Source: Pisaster brevispinus (Eukaryota; Echinodermata; Asteroidea; Forcipulatida; Asteriidae). From it: a DNA stretch of 64,000 bases. Under the pieces are notes generated by a model that was given only the letters and a program-made list of their open reading frames with translations, was not told the origin of the DNA and searched no databases. The stretch lies in contig JAMKCF010000006.1 of assembly GCA_023634235.1 (NCBI GenBank), positions 4,247,421 through 4,311,420 of the forward strand, given 5' to 3'. Numbering within the stretch: position 1 is the stretch's first letter; each line of letters begins with the position of its first letter. This document shows positions 1-9,600 of the stretch, in pieces. A program made the position numbers and the translations under genes.

Positions 1-387
1 CTAACAAACTGCCCAAAATAAAAAATGTCTTGAATTATTTTCGCTTAATAGGCTGTGCAAGTCTCACACGTATTCGAACTTCTGGAACCAAGACTTCTGG
101 AACCAAGTTGGTCCCAACCATATTGAGTTTATGTACGTGTGTGCGATTCTGTTCCTTCAAACTCTTTAGTTTAATGTAGTTTATGCCTATACCTACGCAG
201 GCCGAGCTCACAGGCGGAATGTTGGAAACTGCTGGTCCGAACAGACAGTACAGAATCGAACACGTCTCGTATTGCAGTTGTATTGTGCATGGTGCAGCCC
301 AGCCACCGGTCACGCCCGACTGGTTTATTGCACGACTCTAGTACCGTAGTCGTCATTTTTTTTTTAACTACACAAGCTAGATCTTAC

Positions 388-3300
388 CTCTGTCAGTGAT
401 GGAGCAGGAGATGAGGAAGAGTACCGTCAGCCTCTTACAAGACATGGCGACGCACGACACGCTGTCGTCACTCACCTCCTTGGACAGACTCAGGTTGAGT
501 GTATCTAATAATGTGCAGTGTTTGGCCACTAATTTCACAGCCTCTGGTTTGAGAGTCGACAGGTTGCTCAAGTCCAGCTTCTTAAGATGCTGTAGCTGTG
601 ACAGAAAAACAAAAAAAAAGGAAGGCTCTTCACACTTTTTATATATATGTATTTTTTTCTTTTGAGAACACCGTGTGCCAGCCTGGCTACCATCGGCAGC
701 GCCCCGCATTAATACCTCTCGCCACTAACCCCTGAAAGGGAAACACTGAAAAACATCTCATGAAATCGGGGAAAATTCCTAACAAATCACAAGCTTGGCA
801 GTGTACTCTGCACCGCCATGAAACAAAAACGAATGGAAAAGGAAGACAATTTTGGACAGTTACCTTGGTTATCTGCATTACTCCTGGAGAATGAATGCCA
901 CAGTTCTGTAGACACAAGATCTCAAGGTTGTGTGTGTGTGCCGCGAGAGATTCCAGCGTAACATCCGTTATCTAATAACAATAATAACAATAACAATGAG
1001 TACGCATTAGGCGTTTTTCAGTAAACAAACTGATATCTTTGTCCTCAATGCAGTTATAAAATCACACAAATAAAGTGTGTGTAGAATTCAGACTTGATTT
1101 GCATGTTTGCTAAGCACATGGGCAACATGTATCCGCCCTTTGTATGACCCAACCCAAACATGAGATAACAAACCTGTGAAAGTTAAGGCTAAATCAGTTA
1201 TCAGAGTCACAAGAAAACATTGTCTTTTGGACCTTCTGTCAGAACTGATTCTCAGATTGTGTATTCCTATTAGTGATTATTCTTCCTGCGTGGACACATT
1301 CGCTCCAGATTTTCGGCAATATCTCAAAAAAGCGACCACCTTTTGAACTGAAACTTTCACAGGTTAGTTTTATTGTATATATCTACACTTATATAGGGTT
1401 AAAACAATCGAGCGGTTCCAAAAACCTTTGCCTTTAAATAGTTCAAGACGGTTGGACCACTTACTGGCAATTGTAATGGAAAGAAAGAATGTTTTAAGTA
1501 CAGATTTAACAAAAACTCAACCTTATCATTATCCATCAATGTTAGTACTTTCAGTCGCTGGCATCTCGAGGCAACAACTTGCAGAGACAAATCCGAGATA
1601 TGAGGGCACTGTTTTAAACGCAACTTCTGTAACCGGGGACACTGCTCCGCAATCTAATGAATCCAAAACATGTATGATTACAAAATGAAAGAAATACCAT
1701 AATGCTGTTGGTGGTCTCCCTATTAGTCAATATTTTTGTTTGGGGGCGGTGCCCTAGTCAGAAATTACTTGAAATTAGTATGTGTATTAATTTATAAGAC
1801 GAAAAAATGCAACTTAGTTTTCAGCACCAAACATCCAAAAGAAATTTGAAAACAGAATCAGTGGCACCAATAATTAGGATCGAATTCCTATGTAGTTCTA
1901 AAAATTGCCGACTTCAAGGTTGAACAGTCCTAAGTTTTGTCTTTTATATTACTGGACTCTGGCTAGTGGTCCAGTGGGTATTTCAAGCCCACATAGCATC
2001 TATATGAAGGAGTCCCTACCAGCTAGGCCACATACATACCGACTTCAGGGCTTGGTCTGTGAGTCCAGTGCAACTTGTCAAGTCAAGATGAATCAGATTC
2101 AAGCAATGCTTGGCAATGGACAGAAACGCTCCTTCCGTCAGCTTGGAACATCTGCAAACAAAACCATCAGCCAAATGATAGGAAAGTTTTCTATTGTGCA
2201 TTAAGTGTAATTTTGCTAAGATAAAAGAAGCTTCAGGGAAAGTCACAACAAAGCCAAAACAGCCATGATATTCTACATTTGAAAAAAAAAGTAGAAAAAT
2301 CTAGTACAAGGGCAGACCTACATTTCTACGTACAATTTTGAAGGGCTGCTACTCTGTTCCTGCAATAAAAGAAAGGGTAAGGCAGTTCTTCTTTAGTAAA
2401 GAGGAAACTTCTTTGAGGCAAGTTTGACATTTTACCGAGAACATTTAGAGGGGCACCATGGTAATGACCTAAATGGCGATTGCCTCCAACACCTCCATGA
2501 AGTATCTGGCCTGCATGTTGCACGTACAATGATACTTAGGTTTTTCAGGCAGGCAACACAGGCTTGCATACTTCATGGAGGTTGCAGAAGCATTGCCTTT
2601 ATGCGGTAAATGCCCTGGTGCCCTTTGAAATGTTCCACTACAACTTGTTATTTTACAAACTGCCTTGCCCTTCATACAAGGGCGAAGTACCAGATTTGAG
2701 TACCAGCGTCCCCTCAACACCACACCCCCTCGTAAAAATTCTCTACCTGATTAGAAAGAGTTCACGCAGCACTCCGCAATAAGACAGTGCCCTCGACAGT
2801 CCATTATTGGTGATTTTCAGACAGTCAGACAAGTCCAGGAGTCTGACACTGTGATGACGCGAGCCCAGACTGACCAACACCTCGTCGGTCACGTTGGTGT
2901 TGTGATTACGCAGTCGGATCTCAAGCCACAGGCAGGAGGCCTGACTCATCCTCTCCCAGTGCTTACACACCAACGCTGCGGTGCAAATCAGTTCACGAAC
3001 GGTGAGAAATGAGAAGATGTGTGTGACGACCTGAGGGGGTAGGAGGTTAAAGTGATCACATGGCGTGGTAGTATTGCTATTAACGCAGGAACACTGTTTA
3101 CATTTTTCATCTTCTAAATCCTTTGAAACCCGAGAGGAACTTCCCGGTGGGGTTTTCTGTTCCGATGCAGAGACACTGCCATAAGTTCCTGAAGATGTAT
3201 CAAATGAAGTGGATGGTTCATCACCTCTGGAACCATTGTTGTCGTCCTGATCTGCAGGATGACCTAGTAACCTTTCTCGCTCTCTCCTCTTCGCTTCACA

Positions 3301-3696
3301 CGATGGAAAAAGATATTTCATGAACTTGTGGCAAAACTTGACATTCTTTCTGGGTCGGTCACTTGCTAGGTTTTCCTGGGAGCTGGAGAGTGAACGTTTC
3401 TCAGAGGTCTTCAGGCATGAGCGTTGCTTGAACGGCCACACTTTAGCTTTGCACGTGCTGTCCTTTGAAGAACTTGGAAGCTCTGCCTTCGACTGCGGCA
3501 AACTGACCCTAGAGACTGTTGAATCAACTCCTTTTGGTTCTGACGAGATACTACTGGTACCCGGCTGCTGCTTGTCTATATTTTCGGGTACACAGCACCC
3601 GGTGTCAGTCTCATCTTGACCTCTCCTTTGGTCAGAGTTTATCAGTAATGTCATCTCGCTCTCTTCATCAGAATCTGTCAACTGTTCATCATCCAT
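388..3696 (-). CDS. FBXL17: FBXL17-like F-box/leucine-rich-repeat protein, 5' five coding exons (3' end outside window)
   Basis: Coding exons on the minus strand, 5' to 3': 3696-2747, 2151-2040, 1653-1522, 971-864, 595-388. All have GT/AG borders and phases that join without a stop (503 codons plus one base). The start ATG (3696-3694) has an in-frame TAA 15 nt upstream. Exon 1 encodes a long serine-rich, acidic, low-complexity N-terminus (about residues 1-210, with a basic patch KRRERERLL). An F-box follows at about 215-262 (FNLLPPQVVTHIFSFLTVRE), then LRRs of the cysteine-containing type. Later repeats read CPHISDLSLQVVASRC, NCGIHSPGVMQITK and LTVLFLISCSITDR, in the order and spacing I know from FBXL17. 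Known for the family: a substrate receptor of SCF (SKP1-CUL1-F-box) ubiquitin ligase, which in vertebrates surveys BTB-protein dimers. The last LRRs and the C-terminus must lie left of position 1. Assignment to FBXL17 rather than FBXL2/20 rests on the LRR match and on my memory of the family. Confidence 0.85.
1164..1373. mobile_element. MITE-like element with inverted ends (AACCTGTGAAAG family)
   Basis: The left end (about 1164-1185, ATAACAAACCTGTGAAAG) is mirrored by CTTTCACAGGTTAG at 1353-1368. The same ends bound the larger element at 26930-28062. It lies in the intron between FBXL17 exons 3 and 4. No coding content is seen, and exact termini are not fixed. Confidence 0.45.
1949..1986 (-). 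repeat. Solitary copy of the 38-bp minisatellite unit
   Basis: TTACTGGACTCTGGCTAGTG and the bases after it are the reverse complement of the unit tandemly repeated at 50437-51296, with about two differences. It lies in FBXL17 intron 2, about 48 kb from the array and in the opposite orientation. Confidence 0.75.
2340..2700. repeat. Foldback (large imperfect inverted repeat) in FBXL17 intron 1
   Basis: The halves mirror one another around about 2536. CCTCCATGAAGTA at about 2491-2503 pairs with TACTTCATGGAGG at about 2569-2581. AGAACATTT and GGGGCACCATGG on the left pair with the segment near 2615-2637. GGTAAGGCAGTT near 2377 pairs with AACTGCCTTGCC near 2658. Similarity of the arms is roughly 70-80% by eye. 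It is probably a foldback MITE; no ORF is supported. Confidence 0.6.
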
Positions 3697-4856
3697 CGTA
3701 GCTGGTGCTTAAGGCTCACCTCAAACTGCCCGAGTAAACATGAATGAACAATGATTACTACACAAATTAACACTGGATTTGGGTGGGGTGGGGGATAGAT
3801 TTTGTCGCTTGACGACAGTCAAATTGACCATATTTTTGACCGCATGAGGGCGCTGTCATCAGGGAATGTCTTGCATCACAATAGCAGTTTTAGCTTATTA
3901 TAATTGCCTGTTTGTAGTTTTCTTGCACCAATGAAGAAATACATACAAAAATAGCGATAAAAAAGTGAAAAAACCCTGTTTGTTTACTTGTTTTTCATCA
4001 TGTGAAATTTATCCACATACGCCCTCACGTGGTCAAAAATACGGCGAATTGTTTATTTGTTGAAACTGCATGAATGGCCAAAACATCACAGCAGTTTAGT
4101 CAGTTTGTGGTTTAATGGCACCCCTGCACTCTCCCGCCACCTTTGTCTTTCCACAAAGTGACCTATATCTAGATACGCAAATTGACCTATATGATACACA
4201 AAGCGCTACTGCGCGCACAGTTAAGGCCGTGTGTTCATTTGCGTTTCACGAAGTGACCTAGTACCTGGAACTGGAACTTTGGAAGCGTAAATTAACTATT
4301 CACTACCTGCCGTCCCCCCCCTCCCCCGCCCCCCCACTACCCCAAGGAAGTGGAATGAACACCAATTGCAAGGACGTGATTTCGTTTCAGTATTTCCTAG
4401 TGTGGCGCAAAGTGAAGTGCCTTCTTGCCGCGCCAGGCAGGAATTAGTTTGAGTGATTGAACCTTATATAACTTATAAGAAGTTCTGAATAGAGCTTGAC
4501 TTGAGTCCTTGACGCTGGCACTGGTGGTGTAGAGATGGGTTTCAGTTCACGACACAAGTTCAGTTTTGGACTTAACAATTCTCTTAATTATTCTGAAATT
4601 GCTTACCTTTTGTAATTTGTTTATAATAATCATTTAACGTCCACACTAATAATATTAATTATAAAATGTACATAATGTACAGCTCACCCTGAGCTTCAGT
4701 GGGCTTGAGTATTGAGTAATTATTTGAAGGAATGGTACTCACCCTTCATGCCCTTTGCCGAGGCCGGATAGACTGCACAAGAGGGAAAGTACCAAACGTT
4801 AGTTGCGTCAACGACCGTCATTTAGCGTTTTAAAATCGATGGATTGTCCGCCCTTT

Positions 4857-4990
4857 ATGGCCGTGTCAGATTTGGCAGGGCTATGGCTATAGGGGGATCG
4901 GCTACAGCTACGGCTGAATCGCCGTGTTCTAATAATAGGGCGTCCATAGCAACAGTCGAAGCCGTAGCCGTGACCGCAGATACGGCTTAA
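4857..4990. mobile_element. MITE of the GGCTAC-rich family
   Basis: It starts near GGCCGTGTCAGATTTGGCAG and ends near CCGCAGATACGGCTTAA, imperfect inverted ends. The interior has repeated GGCTACAGCTACGGCT-type words on the left and GCCGTAGCCGTGACC on the right. A second member is at 23907-24055 with the same organisation. Confidence 0.55.
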
Positions 4991-5029
4991 AGACTGTGTG
5001 TAAGTTGACCACGAGTACGAAAGTAATTT

Positions 5030-5650
5030 GTTATTACGAATCAATAATCCCTTTTTTTTTTATTACAAGTAAGTATTCCATTATAACAAATTAATTCATT
5101 CATTTTTACGAATTATGAATTTGTTACTTCCTCCATGATCCGTAATGAATAATTCATTTCAACAAAATAGATAATTCGTTTTTACGAATGAGTAATTCAT
5201 TATTGCGAATTAGTGATCCGTTATAACGAATTAAGTAATTTGTTCTAACGAGCCGACTTAATTTGGCTTACCTCCATGGTGCAACAACTGTAGCCTACGG
5301 CCCAGTCTAACTTGATGACTTAAGCAAAAAGTTATATAATTCAACATTGTTGCAATCAACGGCCACTGAGCTACAGCTGACTCTCTTGGACACGGCCGTA
5401 CAGTCGCACACAAGGACGTAGGCTTTCATTGCTAATTGGTTTTTAACGAATTTCTCAATTTGTTATAACGGATTATTAATTAGGTTCATAACAATTGAAT
5501 TACTTAATTCGTTATAACGGATTATTAATTCATAATAATGAATTACTTAGTTTGAAAATACGAATTACTTAATTCGTTATATAATTCGTTATAACGAATA
5601 ATTAATTCGTTTCAACGAATAATTAATTCGTAATAACGAATTACTTTCTG
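5030..5650. repeat. AT-rich field of palindromic AATTCGTTATAACGAATT-type words
   Basis: Two clusters (about 5035-5255 and 5441-5645) consist of irregularly spaced, near-palindromic words built from ATTCGT and ACGAAT with TTATAA or TAAT centres. A non-repetitive core (about 5256-5440) separates them. The spacing is not a fixed period, so it is not a simple tandem repeat. It may be an element with subterminal repeats. Confidence 0.6.
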
Positions 5651-6119
5651 ATATTTTAAAACTTCAGTGTTGGCAGATAACGTTGGGCAATCTCGGGCGG
5701 TCTGAACATGATCGACGGTCTTAAACGGTTTTTGACTAAAATTTGAAATGCTGCACAATAACATGTTTTGGTGTCTTGTGTGCCGGCCCAATTTGGTACA
5801 CATCATAACAATTTCTTCTTGTCGATTGAGGGCGGAATCATCTCTTATGGCGACGGAACGCTGAAAAAGTATTTTGACTTTGACAGACAAAAACGGTAAA
5901 TTAAACTGTCTTTTATTCCCCAATAAACGATTTTGGCATATTTTGCACTACCGCAGCTTTTAAGGTGCTTAATGTTCTTGTTGTTTGTTATATTATTAGG
6001 CTGTATCACATTAACTGCTTTAAACTGAAGTTCAGTTTGTCGCAGTCCACGACTACTGACTAGCCCTGATTTAAACATCATCGTGCAACAAAAACAAAAA
6101 CTCCAAAACAAACCGTACG

Positions 6120-6640
6120 ATTACAGATAGTCGTAACCGGTCACTTCGGCACCTTGCAAAGTCGGTACCCATAAACTCGGCACATGCACAAATACAAATT
6201 CGACACCCGATCGAAAACGGCCGGCTTACCGCTGCGTGGCGCATGTAAACATGATCTGATGATGGAGGCCAAATTTCATTGACGATTCATTGATTCATGG
6301 ATTGATAAAAAGTTATATCTGTAGAAACATAATTGCTACATTCAAGATCTGGGCAAAGCCAAAGGACACCGGAAGGACTATGGGCTTAGCGTTCGCAAAT
6401 GCCCCTCCATGATGCTACCCTCTTTTCACGTGACATTCCACGTTTGCACCATCGTGACCATTTGTAAATCAAAATATAGAGAAAGGATTGAAACATCCCT
6501 CAATCATCTACGTGTACATGTACGTTACTTTAATTAACCACTTGACCCTTCCTGTCGCACTGAGTCCTACATATCATCAAGCCCAAGGGATCAGGCCTTG
6601 TATTTGTACTTGGGTTAGTCATACCTTTGTTTACTCAACA
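6120..6640. mobile_element. Element with repeated TCGGCACC/GTGCCGA motifs
   Basis: It begins GTAACCGGTCACTTCGGCAC, then repeats near-copies of the word TTGCAAACTCGGCACCCA. The far side matches, inverted, the unique segment of the related copy at 46425-46720 (TTTAATTAACCACTTGACCC on this side). A third piece is at 47385-47515. It is non-coding, and its class is not assigned. Confidence 0.55.
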
Positions 6641-6684
6641 CCGACCAGCTTATAACTGGGTTCCTTTGCCTCATAATCAGTGAG

Positions 6685-9600
6685 ATGCAGAATCAAAACA
6701 ACAACGCTGCAATGATGATGCGACCGTCAGGTAGCCGTAGTGGGACACCCAACTCTATGACTGTACTGGAACAGGGTCGCAGTAGCCCAACGAGGTAGGT
6801 CACTGGAGTTGTTAGAGAATAGGCTTACAAAACAGTAAAATGAAAAAAATGCAACATAAAGCTTGGTTCATACTTCATGCGAAAGCCAATGCGAAGCTAA
6901 TTACCAGGGATGTGGTTTCTCAATTTTTTTCCGGAAATCAGTTTTTTACCCCCCCCCAAAAAAAAAAAAAAAACACCACACCAAAAAACAACAAACAAAC
7001 AATAATAATTATAATAATAATAATGAAAAATAAAAATAAATAAATAAATAAATACAAAATAAATGAATAAAACATAAATAAAACATAAATAAATAAATAA
7101 ATAAATAAATGTTTGATTGATTGATTGTTTTTTAAAATTAAGACCATAAAAAAAATGAAGATAAAACTAAATACAATGGCCCAGAGTGCAGATCTGGGCT
7201 TTTACAACAAAAGATAAATGTATGTAAGTAGGCTTTAAGTTTTCGCCCTCGCTCACAGTTCAGGTTTTTTTTCAACAGCCTCTGCCTATCACATCCCTGA
7301 ATTACGTGACGCTAATAATAATCTTGCATTTTTCATTTTTCACTGTTTTTGAATTGTGACGCAGGGAAATTCGTTTCGCTTTCCCAAAAATGTTTCCCTT
7401 GACAAGATTTTTGTGAACATTAGAAACTTGCCTGGTGTAAATGCTGCCAACCAGTGTCTTTAATAACATTCCTCGTTTACAATTGAAAGCAATGTACTTT
7501 TTAAATATAGATTTGTAATCAGATAGGTATTATTGACAATTGTCCATTTCAGATTCTGCCATAAGTATTCAAATTTTAACTTGTGTAAAATTTTGCTTGG
7601 TTTTCACAGACCGTCCTCTGGTAAACGCCCAGCAAGACCAGTACGTATGATTTGCCTTTTTAACCACAACAAGTTTGGTATTATGTTTTATTTTGGTATT
7701 TCTTCATGTGTCAGAATTTGTTGTGTTAATATTATTGCCGGCAAAATTGTTGTTGAAAGTGTTTCGTTAGTCACCCTGATTTATGTTTTGGGGAGCATGT
7801 GTAATTTAGATAATGTAAATTTCGCAGAATTTATAATCAGAAGTTGTTAAAACTCAGACAGTGTGATCTGCATAAAATATAAGACTTATTGTTTCCTTCC
7901 ATTGAGCTGTGTACAAATCATGCCTACAGGAAGTCCAGGCTCTGTGGCTCTTTTCTAAACATGTGATGGTCACATGGTCCACTGTCAAAAGACTACATGA
8001 ATTTCCCCTGGCGGGACAATACAGTTTTTATTGATCTATCTACTTTATTCCAAGTAAGCACCAAATATTTCATACTTACGATGGTCTCCGCTTTCATTCC
8101 CTGTTTTCCCCTTCTGCAGTCCCCAATCAAAAGAGGGGGTAGTTCCTTGGAGATTCTTCCTGCCGATGAAGGTAAGTAATCAAAAATATTTTTTCATGGA
8201 CTCAGGAATTTATGTATGACTAATGAACAATATTGGACAATTTCCAGTCATTTTTTACATTTAGTATTTCAACTGTTTTTGCAATTATGTCACATGGCAG
8301 ACTTGACACTTCCAAAATTAATATTGGGTTGACCAAAGACACATTAACTAGAACAGGATTTGAACCTGCGACCTCTGGATTAACGTGCCAGCGCTCTACC
8401 AACTGAGCTATCAAGTCCTGATCTTGGAGGCCTCCCTATTTGGTCACTGTGGAGATAGCTCTGTTGGTAGAGCGCCATTTATTTATTCCTCATTGTTTTA
8501 TTTAATTTAACCCTTTTTTTTTTTGCTTTCTGTCTTTAAGTAAATCTTTTTCATTTCACAGTAATTGCTGTAGTTACTTACATATCTTCTTGTTGGGTTT
8601 CTATTTCCATTTTGGAAGTGATTGTATTTGCCGTAACATGTGTTTTATCTTTTGACTTAATTACTTATTTTACTTTAGGTGTATTTTTCACATTTTAAGA
8701 TGTTTTTAAGCAACACAGCCGCTTGAAAAACAACTTCGGTTGAATGGGCTACACTGTATATAAACACAAAATTGAATAAATAAATAAATAAATCAGGGGT
8801 TCACAATAACCTCTGGGAAAAGGGAGATTTTAAGCATGAACTCCAGCACCCATTCTCCCTCTTTGTATGGGCAAAATGAAGCAAAGCACAGAAAGTCCAT
8901 ACCTGTGCATGCAATGGAATGTCCAGGCATAATAATACATTACTCGGCTTTTACTACATACCCCAAAACATATACTATTTTCCGGGTTTATACAATTTAG
9001 CGTGTTAAATCTGCTTCCATTTTTCATTTGAGTGCTCAAAAAAAGTTGTCTTCCTACGTTTACTGTTAAAAAGCAACCACATTTGAAAACCAGTTGCAAG
9101 CTTGTGCATATATTTTGGAACATAATGTGCCTGCTTAGCAAGACACATTTATTTTTGAAAATTATTACAGAAGACAGCAATAGATCGGTAAGCAGATTAA
9201 ACACTAACGGTCTCAATGATGAGGGCTCCCGGCAAACCCAGAGCGCTGGATCTCACAGTCGTCTCAGCTTCCATGATGAGCATCAAGGAGGGCAGCATGA
9301 GGCGGCAGGGAACAGCAAGAGGGGATACGGGGAGATGAAGAGGAGCTGTAGCGCCGATATGGACAGGATGACGCCAGACTCTCCAAGGAAACAGGTTTAT
9401 CTTCCGACAGTCAAGAGGAACTTTGAGCAGTGAGTGTGGGTTCGGTTCTTGAGGCTCAGGAGAAGACCTTCGTGAGGGTGAAAGTCCGGTACCTCAGAAC
9501 AATGTCCAGGAGATATGGGGAAGATTTGCCTTGAGATGAAATTCGTTATAGTTACATCAGTGGTTTGTTTTGTTTTTGTTACTTTTTGCTCGGTACAATG

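Larger units (their letters stand above)
3697..6684. promoter_or_regulatory. Divergent intergenic region between FBXL17 and ERICH2 starts
   Basis: About 3 kb separates the FBXL17 start (minus) from the ERICH2 start (plus), so both promoters probably lie here. I see no convincing TATA box or initiator. A C-rich stretch is at 4313-4336. The right half holds MITE-like sequence (4857-4990), an AT-rich palindromic field (5030-5650) and a repeat with TCGGCACC motifs (6120-6640). Minus-strand frames at 5612-6111 are open but show no recognisable domain or splice context. Confidence 0.4.

Noticed and set aside
5612..6111. Two overlapping minus-strand ORFs (103 and 88 codons) between FBXL17 and ERICH2
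   Set aside because: No recognisable domain, and part of the first lies in the AT palindromic field. They could be untranslated sequence at best.
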